Shown: positions 45,281 to 58,785, counted from the stretch's first letter. The stretch: 64,000 nt of DNA from Notamacropus eugenii (GCF_028372415.1 NC_092875.1:56408919-56472918); one strand, 5' to 3'. Notes: generated by a model not told the origin, from the sequence alone. Numbers and translations are program-made.

Positions 45281-48032
45281 ACTCTTTCTACCTTGTAGAG
45301 GCTTTTTATGGCATCAAGAGTAATGGACATGGATAGGTAGTTTTCTCCTTTCCCTTCATTTTCTCTTTAAAAATCATTTGATTAGATTGTTAAATCTTCA
45401 GGGAAATAGATTTATATCATTTCAAATAAATTCAAATTCAATAAACATTTAGTAAAATGCCACTATGTGCAATACACTGTTCTAGATGCTTGGAGATAGA
45501 AAGGGAAAAAAATCTTTCCTTCAGGAAATCACATTGTAGAGGGAAGATACAACATATACACAGGCAAATACATAGCATATACAAAGTAATTCGATGTCTG
45601 TTAGTTACTATGCATGTCTAAGAGCTCTTCATTTTCACATTCATTGTTCAATTCATTGTTCACCTGTTCCAGAAGTTCAAATCCTATTCTTAGATAGTAC
45701 CTTCCTAAATTCCTATTTCTTTCCAGTGTCAGCACTTTCCTTGTGAAACTCGTGCCTGCAATCAGCTTTTCTTAGTCTCTTGTCTCAGATTTTCTAATTC
45801 TTAGCAACTATTTCCTAATTCTTTCAGGCAGTTAGATTTGTGCCAAGGTGAACTTCTAGTACTGTACAGAATTCAAATTCTCTCTCATTTCCTGTATCTA
45901 TGCCCCAGGGAGACAGATCTCTCTATTGGGAGAGACTGTGACACAGAGAATTCTCTTACTAGGGAGTGACTAAGGATACAGATTTATCTCTTTGGCTTCT
46001 GCCTCTCCCTGAATGATTTCTCCACTGATGGTGTCATATTATGGTTAGTGTCCATATTTTGTGAGATAAAGTTGTTTTTTCATGTTAGACAATTCAACTA
46101 CCTTTTCTTTCAGAAGAAACATATAGGTACTAGTGATTTCTAACTGTTCTTTTTTATTTCCTCTGTGGTACTTTCCCCCACATTTAAACTCCTCACAAGT
46201 CAATGTTTCTTTGTCCCTTTACATACATTTTTAACTTCTTTTTAAAACTAAAACTCTCTTTCCTTTTAAGAGGAGCACTTCCTTATCCTTAATCTCCGAC
46301 AGAATGGAGATGTAAACTTCAACGTTCCTTTCCTTTCTTTCTATGAGTCGGACCAACCTGCACATTGAGTGTAGATCACAATTTTCTGTTTTTGGCATAA
46401 AGAAAATCGGGATATACCATACAGATCTCTGTAGATTTCTTTGTGTTTGCCATGTCCCCTGGAAGCAATATTTTCATTCCAATGCAATTTTTGCTAACAA
46501 TTTTTGGAGCCAGTATCCATGGAGAACATATCAATGACAAATGCCCATAAATACTGGTTTGGACTATTTTATGAGGTAGTGAGATCCTTCTCACCAGAAG
46601 GGGACAAATAGGATTTAGACTTAAACAACTGCCTGCAGATCATGTTGTAAAACTCCTTGGTTTTAAAAATGAGGAAACTGGAACTAAGAAAGGTTAAGGG
46701 ACTTGGCCAAGAACACTAACTAGTAAATAATATAGGTCAGCTTTAAAGTAAATCTTATTCAAAGATATATGCCTACCAGAGCTACATAGTTAGGATTTTA
46801 TATATTATAAAATAGATATTTTTATCTGTAGGAAGCAGATGTAGAGAACCAGTAATGCTTCTTATACAGCTAGGATTCTATGATTTCATGATTCTAAAAT
46901 GATGATAGTGATAATAGATTATAGAATGCCTTATGGTTTGCAAAGTGCTTTACAAATATCTCACTTGACTCTCTCATCAACTCTGAGGCAGGCACTATCA
47001 CCCCCACAATAATGAATTAGATAATGAATAGAAAGTGCTTTGCAGAACTGAAAGAACTCTATAAATCCTAGTTATATCATTTTTCTTTTATAAAGGAATA
47101 AGCTGATACTGTGACACATGAAATGACTTGTTCAGCATGCCACAGCTAGTAAGGGTCTGAAAGATGACGTGAATCCTTATCTTCCTGATGACAAGTCCAC
47201 TATTCAATCCACCAGGCAATGCTACTTCCCACAAAAATTTATGCTTATACTCATGAAAATAGTTTCCTTTAAGTGTCTCATCATGTCAGATAACTACATT
47301 AGATTTTGAAGGCTTTGTCAGCAAAACAAAACGTCTGCTATTTTTTTAACAACCATTGGGAGACTTTGGGAGTAGATGCATGGGCAGACAACATGAATAT
47401 TGTCCAATGACCAGCTTAGTTAAAAACAAAAAGAATCCAGTACCAGTTAATGTGGTCGTTTTTGCTCAAAATAACTCATTAAGGCCATTTCTTAAGAATG
47501 TAGGGGAATAGGTATCTAATTTAATAGAGGAGTCATGTAGAACAAGTTCCCAACTGTCTTTTCTCTCTATCTCTTTTTTTCTTCTAAAATTGTATAATAT
47601 GCTTTCCCATATGTTATTTTATTTGATGCATAGACAGCACTGAACAGTTCCAATAATCCCCATCATACAAACGAAAATATTGAGATTCAGAGATATTAAG
47701 GGACTTGCCCAAGGCACATAGATTATGATCACAAAATTAAAACCAAGGTCTATTAATAATATGTCTAATGCTTATTTAGAAAAAAAAAACCATATGTTGT
47801 AATAAAGCACACTGTGGGAAACAAGATGGCAACATTATTGAAAGTCCATCAATCAGTGCCATGAAGAACAGTCTGAGTGACATTAAAAGAGATCATACAC
47901 CTTGGAAACAGTTACCCTGAAGTATAATCTTTGGACTGTCCTGACTTTCACAGTTCGCATTTGAAGCTTCTGTCGCACAGAATTTTGACAATAAATAACA
48001 ATACCACATTCCAGGGCTAGGGTCAGACCACA
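45281..48032. other. 3' flank of OR gene B (old repeats only)
   Basis: It aligns with 10290-13028 and carries the same repeat fragments (CORE-SINE/MIR remnants at about 46900-47230 and 47590-47780). No gene is visible; frames such as 46343-46537 have no unit 1 counterpart. Confidence 0.6.
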
Positions 48033-48971
48033 TCAATGAGAGGGGGATATTTTGCTAATAACTCTCCTCATAGCATCTTTTATATCTTTGTTCCTCATGC
48101 TGTAGATAAAGGGGTTCATCATGGGAGTGACCACAGAATACATCACTGTGGCAACTGAGGTCTTCCAGGAAGAGTGAGTTCCTGAAGAACTCAGATATAC
48201 TCCAAGGCCAGTGCCATAGAATAATGAAACAACAGAGAGGTGAGACCCACAGGTAGAAAAGGCTTTATATTTTCCCCTAGCAGATGAGACTCTCAATAAA
48301 GAGGAACATATCTGACCATAAGAGAAAAGGATCCCTGTGAGGGGCACAATGCCCAGCAGGCCAGTTGCAAAATACCTGAAGATGTTATTGATGAGAGTAT
48401 CAGAACAAGACAGCTTTGTAACCTGACTACCATCACAGAAAAAATGAGGAACTTCACGTTTGCTACAGAAAGACAGCCGTGTCATAAGTAAAGTTTGGAG
48501 GGTAGAGTTTAGAAGACTAATAGTCCATGAGATCAGAACGAGAAGGCCACAAATCTGGGGATTCATTATGGTAACATAGTGCAGAGGGTGACAGATGGCC
48601 ACAAAACGGTCATAGGCCATTACAGTGAGGAGAAAATTATCTAAATACCCAAAAAGCAGAGTGAAATACATTTGGGTAAGGCATCCAGCATAGGAGATAA
48701 TCTTACTATGTGTTAGGATGCTCAGCAGCATATGGGGGACTGTAGTGGATACCAGACAAATATCAACAAAGGACAGATTAGAAAGAAAGAAGTACATTGG
48801 TGTGTGGAGATGGGAGTCAGAGCCAAAGATCAACATGATGATAAGGTTCCCCACCACCGTGACCATGTACATGCCGAGGAAGACCCAAAAGAGAGGGAGC
48901 TGCTGCTCTGGCTTTTCAGAAAGTCCCAGAAGGAGGAATCCTGATATATGGGTTTGGTTTTCTGGTCCCAT
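48033..48971 (-). CDS. Olfactory receptor, OR family 7-like (OR gene B)
   Basis: This is an intact 312-residue odorant receptor, the tandem paralogue of OR gene A, of identical length and no indels. The same landmarks are present: NQT at 5-7, GN at 41-42, [13 protein letters not shown] at 56-68, [15 protein letters not shown] at 118-132, [10 protein letters not shown] at 236-245 and [12 protein letters not shown] at 283-294. Cys97, Cys169, Cys179 and Cys189 are kept. By my count about 45 residues differ from gene A, 32 of them in the first 160. The dense spots are TM1 (33-49) and the end of extracellular loop 1 into TM3 (95-117: [20 protein letters not shown] here). Gene B has the more typical family 7 TM3 (CLTQMYF...LDNFLL). 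A splice acceptor precedes the ATG as in gene A. Confidence 0.97.
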   Translation of the reverse strand: MGPENQTHISGFLLLGLSEKPEQQLPLFWVFLGMYMVTVVGNLIIMLIFGSDSHLHTPMYFFLSNLSFVDICLVSTTVPHMLLSILTHSKIISYAGCLTQMYFTLLFGYLDNFLLTVMAYDRFVAICHPLHYVTIMNPQICGLLVLISWTISLLNSTLQTLLMTRLSFCSKREVPHFFCDGSQVTKLSCSDTLINNIFRYFATGLLGIVPLTGILFSYGQICSSLLRVSSARGKYKAFSTCGSHLSVVSLFYGTGLGVYLSSSGTHSSWKTSVATVMYSVVTPMMNPFIYSMRNKDIKDAMRRVISKISPSH

Positions 48972-48995
48972 TCATCAGTTGCATCTATAAGGACA
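48972..48995 (-). promoter_or_regulatory. Probable 3' splice acceptor before OR gene B coding exon
   Basis: On the minus strand it reads TTTGTCCTTATAG, the same place and pattern as in gene A. Two out-of-frame ATGs follow before the receptor start, as in gene A. Confidence 0.62.
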
Positions 48996-49064
48996 AACAC
49001 ATGGTAAGAGCCTAAAATGGAAATGCAAGCACTTCATGCTTTTGTAATACAAAGAAAACTAAAT

Positions 49065-49215
49065 TTTGACTCAGAAGATTCAAGTTTATAATCCAGATCT
49101 ACCACTTAATGCTTGTGTGATCTTAGGTAATTTACCCCAACTCTATTACACTCAAATATCTCATATGTAAAATGAAATTGGACTAGGTGGTCTAGTTTCT
49201 TTCCAGGTCTCACAT
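49065..49215 (+). repeat. MIR-type SINE upstream of OR gene B
   Basis: Orthologue of 14050-14215, with 'cacttaatgcttgtgtgatct' and 'ctcatatgtaaaatgaa'. Confidence 0.7.
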
Positions 49216-49509
49216 CTCAGGAAAGTCCATGGATCATACTTAGAACTTAAGCAATTATGAAGTAAATGAAAAATCTCTTCTGAATAATTATATTCATTGA
49301 AGTTAAAAGAGTTCCATGGGTTAAACATTAAGCACAGAATAATATTAAAAAAGAACGACAAAGACCAGAAAATTCATTTCAATTTTGAAGGGGAAATATC
49401 ATTTTTTTCAATTCAGCAAATAGTAGGAATGAATTGGGACTAAATATGTGTGCTGGCTTAAATAAAAGTAAAAACATCTATATAATTAAAAAAACAATGA
49501 AATAAAAAA

Positions 49510-50925
49510 GAAAAATGAATTGGAAAAGATATTTACAGTAATTGTGACAGAAAAAAGACATTTAAAATATATAATGAATTGAGTTTTTTAAAATCACAGA
49601 GACAATTTGATCAACAACAGATAAATGATCAAAAGATATGAATAATTTTCAAAAGAAGGATATAATCCCATCATTGAAATAAGGCTCAATTTTGCTAAAA
49701 ATCAAAAGGGGCAAAAAATATTTTTAAAGATATAACACTAATAAAATTGGGTGAAAATAATCAAAAGAAACAAAACCCAACACCAATTGTTTTGGGGGTG
49801 GGGGGAACATGTACAGTCATTCAATGCAGATGGAATCACAAAATTCTAAAATCTCTTTGAACAAAAATATGACAGTTAATGTTGAAAGGTCAAAAATAAA
49901 TACCCTTTGACCCAATAACTACATTTTTGGACTATATAGAGAAAGCATTAAAAATTTATTGGTTCAAAGATCTTCATAGCAAACATACATATAGAAGCAA
50001 GACAAAACATTGACATAAGCCTGCAATATAGGAATAATTTGTTTTTTTTACAATATTCTTGCTACAAAATATAATGTAACTTTAATTTTAGATGTTATAA
50101 TGTAATATATAAATAATGCATAAAGCTATAATATTATATACTAATATAGTATAAATACGAAGAATATTGAATATTATAAAGTGTGTTGGATATTATAGAA
50201 AGACCCTTATGAAATAATGCCAAATAAAAAAAACGGAGCCATAAGCCAAGGACACAGTACTTATGATCATTCAAAACAAAAATAAATATAAAAGAATAGG
50301 CAAAGAATCCTGAATAAAAAGACTTTGAAAAGTATATAACAATTTACTGTGATACTTTACTCATTGAAATTTATTATTTTAAATGTAAGTAGCTGCTAAC
50401 CAAATTTAGTTGGTTCAATTTCTATTTTATTTTTGAAAAAATCTGTACAACCAGGCATGAGCAACTGTGAAGGACTTGGCTACTCTGGTCAGTACAACGA
50501 TACAGGACAATTGCACAGGATGCATGATGAAAAAATGCTACACACTTCAAGCGTGGGGGGAGGGAGCGAGAGAAAAAAGAGAGAGGGAAAGGGAGGGAGG
50601 GAGAGAGAGAAAGAGAGACAGAGAGAAAAGAAGAGACAGAAAGAGATAGAGAAAAAGAGAGAGAAAGAGAAAAACAGGGAGAGAAAGAGGAAGGGAGAAA
50701 GGGAGAGAGAAAATGGATGAACTGAGTAAAAACTGAAGCATAATTTTCTCTATTTTTCTTGCTTTCTTTTAGAAATATGACTTAATATGAGATGCGTTTA
50801 GCATGATTTCACATGCATAGCCAATATAATATTGCTTGACTTCTCAGTAGCTTTGGGAACATGATGTTTTCAAACTCAAAATTTAAAAAGAAAAGAGTGT
50901 AAAGAAAAATAAGTAAGAAATCAAA
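49510..50925 (+). mobile_element. L1 ORF2 3' end and 3' UTR remnant, delta-2 copy
   Basis: It aligns with 14500-15990 throughout, including 'gacccaataactacatttttgg' near 49910 and the tail 'actcaaaatttaaaaag' near 50874. No open ORF2 is left. Confidence 0.75.
50565..50712. repeat. Irregular GA-rich microsatellite
   Basis: The counterpart of 15558-15770 but shorter, with many AAA and GGG interruptions. The frame 50433-50720 is a low-complexity artefact. Confidence 0.9.
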
Positions 50926-50929
50926 ATGT

Positions 50930-51225
50930 TGTTTTCATGTGTGACCAGAACCAATTTTAATCATCTACAGAGGGATACCAATTACGGGAGAGAGGGGCAA
51001 TGATCCAACAAGAAAGTGGGGGATGGGAAGCTTGCCCACAGTGACAACAGTTCCAGAACTGACAGACAAGAGAGTAGGTCATTTGAGGCCATTTCATCCA
51101 CTGTCCCAAGGCAAAAAGTTATGAAGGTGCCAGAGGGAGGAGGTGAACCCAAGATCCAGAAGTTAATATCATCTGTGCTTCAGTGTTTGATCCAAAGGAA
51201 CAAAGCCAGGCAAGTATGATCTAAG
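50930..51225. other. Duplicated unassigned segment, unit 2
   Basis: Copy of 15995-16290. See that entry for why the shared short frame is not called a gene. Confidence 0.5.
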
Positions 51226-51231
51226 CCAAGG

Positions 51232-52211
51232 CAATACTCCTCAAACATTTTGGTCTTAGTTCTTTAAAATTATTGAGGATTCCCAAAATTAGCTTTTGTT
51301 TCATATCTATTAGTATTTGCTGTATTAGTAATTAAGACAAATATATGTTTAAAATATTTAGTAATTCAATTACATGGGATAAACTCATTACAGGGCAGCT
51401 AGATGACAAAATGGATAGAGTGCCATGTCTGAAGTTAGAAGGATCTGAGTTCAAATGTCTCCTCAGACATTTACTAGCTGGATCTCCCTGAGCAAGTGAC
51501 TTAAGCCATTTTACTCAGTTTACTCATCTATAAAATGATCTGGAGAAGGAAATGGCAACCACTGTAGTATCTTTCCCAAGAAAACTTCAAAAGGAGTCAT
51601 GGAAAGTCAGATGTAACTGAAATGATTGAAAACCAACAAAACCCCACCATATTTTAACTTGAATAATATATTTCAATATTTAATATTTCAGTTAAAAGTA
51701 ACTACATTCTCCCAAAAGAAAATTTAGGGATAAGAATGGTATTCTTTTCCATTTTTGCCAATATGAATTGTAAATTAATTTTGTATCAAGAATGCAAAGG
51801 TCAAAGAATTTATTCCAGTATAACTCGTGAGATTCAAAAAAGTTATTTGACACGACATATTTCACCACTGATTTTGTTTATTGCCAAGCATTTATATAAA
51901 AGAAGTTCTTATTCAATAATTAGTTGGTGTTGATATCAGACTGCTGTAAAACAACCTGTCTAGCAACATCTGCAGATTTAGCAATTTGGAGGCAAAATTG
52001 CAATTCTGCCAGTGAGAAACTAACTCAGTGTTCATATCTGCAGCTAAATCTTAATTCACAGGTTGTATATACCTTGGAAAAGTCCTCTGAGAGAATGGGA
52101 AAGGCAAGGAATATCTTGGTTTTATTATGTAAATCTTTTTGACATTGCAGACCTGGTGAAAGGGCCTTGGGGATCCTCAGCCATATCCAGAACACACTCT
52201 GATAATCATTG
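51232..52211. mobile_element. hAT-type DNA transposon fossil, delta-2 copy
   Basis: Both ends align with those at 16293 and 17280 ('cctcaaacattttggtctta' on the left, 'ctctgataatcattg' on the right). The RTE-tailed SINE is at the same internal site. Confidence 0.55.
51391..51640 (+). mobile_element. tRNA-headed SINE with BovB/RTE-like tail, delta-2 copy
   Basis: Orthologue of 16465-16715. The head 'cagggcagctagatg' and the tail 'gagaaggaaatggcaaccac' are well kept. Confidence 0.75.
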
Positions 52212-52214
52212 GTC

Positions 52215-53715
52215 TAAAATAGGGTAAAGTCCAAGAACTCAGGCATCTGAAAGCTTGAACTTATACAACAGAGATTTTTCCAATATGATTTGTTCAATAT
52301 ATTCACTATTCTGATATTTTCAGAAGATAGAAAAGAGATCAATATATGGTGTTGCAGGAAATGTAATTTTTGACTCAAGATAATGGGAAATCTCTCAACA
52401 ATTGCATTTATGTAGAAATGAAATGGGATACTTGGGGAGACAATAAGTTTCCCATCAATGAAGTTCTTTCAGAAGAGATTAAAAATGACTACTTATCCAT
52501 GCCATCACAGTTCTTCCATTTTCTTAAAAATCCAGCATTTAAGGCCCAAAATTTTGCTATCTTTAGGTATTTCTATTCTCTCACTTCCTACATCCAATCA
52601 TATTCCAAATATTTGTGTCCAAAACATTTGCCTTCCCCTTTTTCTTCTTTATTCTCATTGTAATGATCTTAGCACAAGCTCTCATTTTGTTACCATAACT
52701 GTACACCCTTCAAGCCACTAGAGAAAACCTCTCAACATACTGAAAACAGTTTTATAAATGGCAACCAGAAAAGAGTAGGATTTCCTTTCAGGGTTCCAGA
52801 AGCAATGATGATCTTTAAAGCCACCACAAGAAGTTCTGTTGCCATCTCATTAGTGCAGCAACAACTTCAAGGAAGAGATGTTGTTTTAGTTTGGAATTTG
52901 TAGTATGGCATTTTCATGGAGTAAATTCAGCACCATGATCGGGAATCTGACTGGTCCTATCCAATGACTCATAGTACCCCAGAATAGGAGAAGTGTTCAG
53001 AAGTCATTAAATTCAATCTCAACCAAGACAAGACATCCAGTTTATGACATCTCAGAAAAAGAGTTAGCAATCTTCCACTATACAACATCCTGTAAGGATT
53101 AATACACTACCTCACCATTCAGGCCAACTCTGGATAACTATAGAAAATGTTTATTTTTATCAGAACCAACTCTCACTGTTTGCAGCTTCATTGAATTACA
53201 GCCTCTTAGGTCTCTAGATCACAGTGCCTCGAGATCATCTAGCCAAATATCCACCAGATACAATAATATGCTCCAATGACATCCCTCTTAAAAGTGTACT
53301 CATCTTTTCTTTGAGAATCTGCAGCAATTTTCTGAGGCAGGTCTTTCTGAAGTTCATAAATTTTTATGTCTTGAAGGTACCTCAAAAATTATCTACCTAG
53401 CTCAGTTCTTATTTATACAGATAAAAGAGAAAAAAAATGCTGAGACAACAAGGTAGGGAACAAATAAATGGGCAAGGTGACAATGGATAGAAAAAGACAA
53501 TGGAGTGGAAAGAGGTAATGGAGAGAGATGTGGCATTAACATATGATGAAATGTCCACCTAAATTGAATCAAGCTTGAAATATTTATGTAAGCAATGCGC
53601 TACTCATTTGCAACTTCAATATGAGTATCTCCATCTTAGAATACTAACGAGGGGCAGTGAAAATCCCACCTTCACAGGAAGTGTTTCCCAATCTCTCTTA
53701 ATCCAGCTGCTCTGC
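52215..53715. other. Duplicated non-coding stretch, 5' of OR gene B
   Basis: It aligns with 17285-18735. The frames at 52370-52663 and 52458-52721 differ from those in unit 1 and show no domain. Confidence 0.5.
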
Positions 53716-53719
53716 TTTT

Positions 53720-53900
53720 GATTATTTACTATTTATTCTGTAGGTGGCATGCTTGGTACATGGTTAGTTGTTTTTTTCCATCTTGATTTTATGAGCTTGA
53801 GAAGAATAGGAAATGCCTTTGCCTTTCATTATATTCACAGCACTAATGCCTGACACACAGTAAGCCCTTAGTGAATGCTAATTGCCTCACCTATTAGCAG
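53720..53900 (+). repeat. LINE2-type 3' end, delta-2 copy
   Basis: 'tgagcttgagaagaatagg' followed by 'taatgcctgacacacagtaa' and 'gcccttagtgaatgc'. Orthologue of 18740-18920. Confidence 0.7.
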
Positions 53901-54524
53901 TTGTATAAAATGTCCAGAAAGGATTACAAGATGATAGGATAATATTTTAGATTTGAAAGAGACAGAAATTATCTAGCTTCATTACTTTATGCAGATAAAG
54001 TAACTGAGGCCCAGAAGTGACAAAGCACTGAAGACACAGGTGAGTAAGGACATTTAGCAATTGCTTTTTGCCTAAGAGGAAGGCACAATATACTAACGAA
54101 GGTCTCTGTAGGTTTATATTCTTTAAGGAATGCAGCAAGAGGTGCTTCTGTGGCTGAACAATGTGGCATAGTCTATAATGGAGGGCAGAGGAAGCATCAA
54201 TATCCTTCAAAAGGCAAATTTACACCAAGTGTAGCCAAGCTAGGGTGTAAATATGGTAGACAGTGAGAATCCTTGTCTAGAATAGACAATATGGATGAAG
54301 GAAAAGAAAAGTTCACCCAAGGAAAAACAACTTTAAAATTGAAGAAGGACTTAAGTAACAAATAGAATACCAGAACAAGGAAAGACCTTAGAACATAAAA
54401 TGTCACAAATAATATATCCTTTGAACATAGAATGCCTGATCTACCTTATCTAATACCCTCATTTTATAAGGAAATTGTGATCAGGTGGGGGAGGGAAATT
54501 ACCTGTCTGAAGTCACAAAATTGT

Positions 54525-54775
54525 TATTGTTCATGCTTCATTCTTGAAGAGGACCAAGGATATCACAAGGATAATATCTGGACTTGTCCATAAACTGAAT
54601 TCAAGTGAGGCAGAACTGCACAAAGTCCTCAGCCTTGCTCTCTCTGGAGTCACCAAAGTCTAGTAGATAGACAAAATTCAAGATGACTTGTAATGGACAA
54701 GAGTGCAGTGCTGACCTTGGACTTTCTAAATTAAAGTCTTTTCAAGTCTCAGTTTGTCTAAAGAAAATCCCACTT
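54525..54775 (+). repeat. SINE-like marsupial interspersed repeat, gamma-2 copy
   Basis: Orthologue of 19550-19800, with 'cttgaagaggaccaaggata' and 'caagtgaggcagaactgcac'. Confidence 0.55.
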
Positions 54776-54839
54776 TATGACTAAAAATTAGGTAAGAATG
54801 GTATGGCCTAAAAGATGGCCTAATTCACCACCATAAACA

Positions 54840-54850
54840 TATCACTCTGG
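54840..54850. other. Empty target site of HAL1-a
   Basis: A single tatcactctgg in the context 'cataaacatatcactctggg'. The sequences on either side match the two outer flanks of HAL1-a in gamma-1. Confidence 0.85.
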
Positions 54851-55913
54851 GAGGTAAAGATTTTCAAAGTGTCTGGCCAGCACAGAAGCGATTGCTATTT
54901 ATACTCATTCTGAGGTATAAAACCCCCAAACATAAGTCAAAGAAGCTTGATCTGGGGGTTATTATTGACGTTTCAATGAAAATGAGAGTGGTTTTGCTTT
55001 AAAGGAATAGTCAAGTATCTCCATTTGAAACACGATGGGCTTTTCAAAAAACCGCTTTTTTTTCAGAGCTATATTTCAAGATATCATAAATAAAAACTGC
55101 ACAGGACACAAAGGTAAGTTGTTCAAGCTTTTGGGGGGCAAAGGGTCAGGAATAAAGGTGAGATTATAATCCATATCATTTGATTCATTGTATTGCAATA
55201 TCCTGGAACCATGAAGCTCAACAACCATACTCACAAAAAAGTGATTTTGACTTTTCTTCTCTAAGACACCTGAGCATTCCTGTTCATCCTCATTTCTCAT
55301 ATGCACCCCCAGTCCTTCCCTAGTCCATGTATAATAGCCTGGATCTGACCCATTTCTCACAATTTTCTGTTTGACAGTGGAGTTCCAATCTTCCCCCAGT
55401 CTCATATTATCTTGCCCTCCTTTTGCTTCTATGAAATAGTCTTACATACTTCTCTAACTTTTGTAGATGATAGAATCCTTCCTTGACTCCTTCCTACTCT
55501 GGCCACAGTTGTGTGGGCAATAGAAAATTTAAACTATAGAACCTCTCCCAGCTTTGTAAAGTCAGAATGATTTTATGGAAAGAATTAACCATAATTGTAG
55601 TCTCAGTTGTGTGGAACAAGAAAAGAGAATTTCTGTGCTTCTGTGTATCACAATGGGTAATCCCATACGTGTTCCTGGTCAAAGAGTACTCTTGGACTCC
55701 TGAATAGGTTTATTTAAGGTCATTGATCTTCACTGGGCTCTCTTATTTGCTAGTATAATGACAGCTAAGATTGTTTTGGTGATTTAAGCTTACCAGACAC
55801 TTCCAAAAACATATATTAGAACACCTTAAGAAAAATAAAAAGAACTGTGCGATACATAGGACAAGTATTTGCCCATGTGTTATTATCCATGCATAGATAG
55901 GAACTGAATTGGG

Positions 55914-56064
55914 TCAACTAAGTGGTGCAATTTATAGAGCACTGGAACAGGAGTCAGGAGGCCCTGAGTTCAAATGTGACCTCAGACACTTACTAGCTGG
56001 GCGTTGTTGACCAAGTCACTTAACCCCAATTACGTTTTAAAAAAAGAATGAGAAAAACAGCAAG
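55914..56064 (+). mobile_element. tRNA-headed marsupial SINE, gamma-2 copy
   Basis: Orthologue of 23851-23993, with 'gtggtgcaatttatagagca', 'gaggccctgagttcaaat' and 'aagtcacttaaccccaatta'. A diverged target-site duplication (ggaactgaattg and ggaattcaattg) is still visible. Confidence 0.8.
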
Positions 56065-56964
56065 GGAATTCAATTGCTCAAAGTCATACAGGTAGTCAGT
56101 AGCAGAACTGACTCTGTGTCTTTCCCGAGCACTTTTCCCAATTTTTCATCCTCGGGCCATGGTAGTCTCTAGACTTCAAGTGAGACACAAGGCTGGATCA
56201 GACTTACCTAGACTCTGTGTTAGCTTGGAATTTGTTTTGAATTTTGTTGAGCTTTGCATGATCTTTCTGGTTTTCTGAGGAACAAAGAGGTACCTTTTGC
56301 TCTTCCCTCCCTTAATTTCCCATTACCTCCCCTTCCCTCATAGCACTTACCAGGGATCACCAAGAAGCCACATTTGTCTGATATTGCTTATGTCCTGGGT
56401 TATTATCAGGAAGCAAGACACCAGCTCTTCCTCAGAGTAAAGGTAGAGAGAAAAATCTCATTTTGGGGGTGTGATGACGCTAGTGAATGAGATACAAGTA
56501 GGCTACCACCCACGCCAGAACAAATGACTTCTCTGGGAGAAATAGTAGGTATGGGAATATTTGTGATTACTGGAATCCTCATAACTTTTCATTAGCAAAT
56601 TATACAATTGTCTTTCCATTTCTGGAATATCTCAGCTCCCTATAGATCAACAGGGAATTCTGCCAGAAAGCTGCCTAATAATGAGAGCTGTCCAATAATA
56701 GAATTGACTGTCTTATGGGACAGTAAATTACTCAAAGTTGGTAACTTTCAAGAGACTGTTAGGGGATTGTTTATGCGGATTACTGTAGATAATCATCATG
56801 ATTTGAATGGGACTTGAACTAAATACCCTCTGAAGTCCCTTTGGGTTCTTACTATGAAGAATCTACAGATCTATACATCAGCTTGCCTGCAAAGCAATGA
56901 GACCCCCTTACTCTAAGAGCCCTAACAGCATCAAGGAATATTCATACAGGAAATACTTCTTATT

Positions 56965-57215
56965 GTGGAAATTGACCCTGATTTGGAGACAGACTAACTT
57001 GGTTCATACTCCAGTTCTGCTGCTTATTGACATTGAGCAAAATACTTCTATACTTTGGGCTTATATATATGTACTTTGATAAGTTTCCTTATCAGCATAT
57101 AGAGACAGGTGGCTGAGTCCCCTTCCTAGATTTATATCTTATACTCTATAATGGGTTTCTATTTAAGTATTTGTTGGATTAGATAACTTCTGACACCTCT
57201 TCCAGTTCTGAGTGT
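56965..57215 (+). repeat. MIR-type SINE, gamma-2 copy
   Basis: Orthologue of 24895-25160. Confidence 0.55.
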
Positions 57216-57804
57216 GTGAATATAGCTTGTTCTGCCAATTACATATCTATTATATATATTTACATATACGTATATAGATTTATATATCTATATTTAGAAT
57301 ACATGAACCCCATAATACTCCCAAATATAGCCTGAACCAAAAAAGTAATTGGGAAATATTTACCAAAAAAACAAAAATGCAACAAAACATAGATAATATT
57401 AGTATGTGGTTTTCTAAGTCAATATATAGTTGACAAGGATATGTAGGCACATTTTAGCAACTCCATTCCTATTTGAATTGACACTAATGAGCTTTACTAT
57501 CCTTTATATTCCCCTTAGATAAGAGTGACAGATACCACTTCTTCTAAGCGGATAATGTCCTATTACCAACTAAATCTCCTCTCCCTTTGTAGTCTAATTT
57601 TTGGACAATTTGAAGACAAGTCACCCAAATTTTCAAAGGTCTCATATTTGTATATGTGGAAATATTTCTTAACCCTAGGTTTCAAGGAGTAACATGAGGA
57701 GGTTACTGTCTTAATGCAAGGAACCATGCCCCAGAGAAAAATGGGGAAGTGGGGTTAATATATATGAGAATTCATAGACCCAGATTCAGTAGCTGTATTG
57801 TAAA

Positions 57805-58690
57805 AATGATACTAAGATAGCCCATCTAAAACCATTTATTATACAGTTACTGTGTACTTGGCAGTATACAAGAATACAGAAACAAAACTGAATCAGTCTC
57901 TGCTCTCAAGAAACTTACATTACAGCAAAAAAATGTTCATATTTGAGAATATATAGAACAAATACTAGGTAGTTAAGACAGGGTGGGACAAAGAATTTAG
58001 GAAGAATCAGAAAAAGTTTCATGTAGTCAATGTTGTATGAATTCATCTGGCAGGAGGTAAGGAATTCTGAGTTGGAGGTGAGGAAGGAATGTGTTCTAGG
58101 CCTGGGGAATAGTGTAAGGGAGCACTATGTGAGGCACTCTTTGGTTACAACATCAGATGCAGGAATTGCATGTCTATGAAAATATATGATGACACTGAAA
58201 AGATAAATTAAGGTCGAAGAACTTGAGGGACTTAAAAGTTAGAAATGAGAATTGAGCTTTTTCCCCCTAGAATTAAAAGCAAGCCAGTGGAGTTTAATGA
58301 CTGAGAGTGACATGGTCAGATCTGTACTTAAGAACAATCATTTCAACAGCTATATGGGAGTGCAAAGATACTTGAGGCAGGGGGAAAAATTGGGAGACCA
58401 TCATAACGAATTTGTTGATAGGTTATATATTTTGAACAAAGGTGGTGGCTGTATACGTATTGAGAATGGAATGAATACAGAGTTCTTGTGGACATAGAAA
58501 TAGTAAGATTTGGGAAACAAGTACACATATAGAATGAGGAGAGTAAATAGTCTAGAATGATGCTGTGGTTATGAACTTCTGAGGTTGGAAAGAGGATGAC
58601 ACTTTCATTAAAAACAAGGAAATTCTGAAGAGAGGGAAATGATACCATAATGAATTGAATTTTGGAAATGTTGAGTTCATAGTATCTGTG
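57805..58690 (+). repeat. Old long interspersed repeat, gamma-2 copy
   Basis: Same blocks as 25745-26600, including 'aagcaagccagtggagttta' and 'gagtgacatggtcagatc'. Confidence 0.6.
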
Positions 58691-58693
58691 GAA

Positions 58694-58715
58694 TCTCTCT
58701 CTCTCTCTCTCTCTT

Positions 58716-58785
<70 letters not shown>
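58694..58785. repeat. (CT)n microsatellite
   Basis: About 90 bases of nearly pure CT at a place where gamma-1 (about 26617-26650) has only a short mixed pyrimidine stretch, so it expanded in unit 2 alone. Confidence 0.95.
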
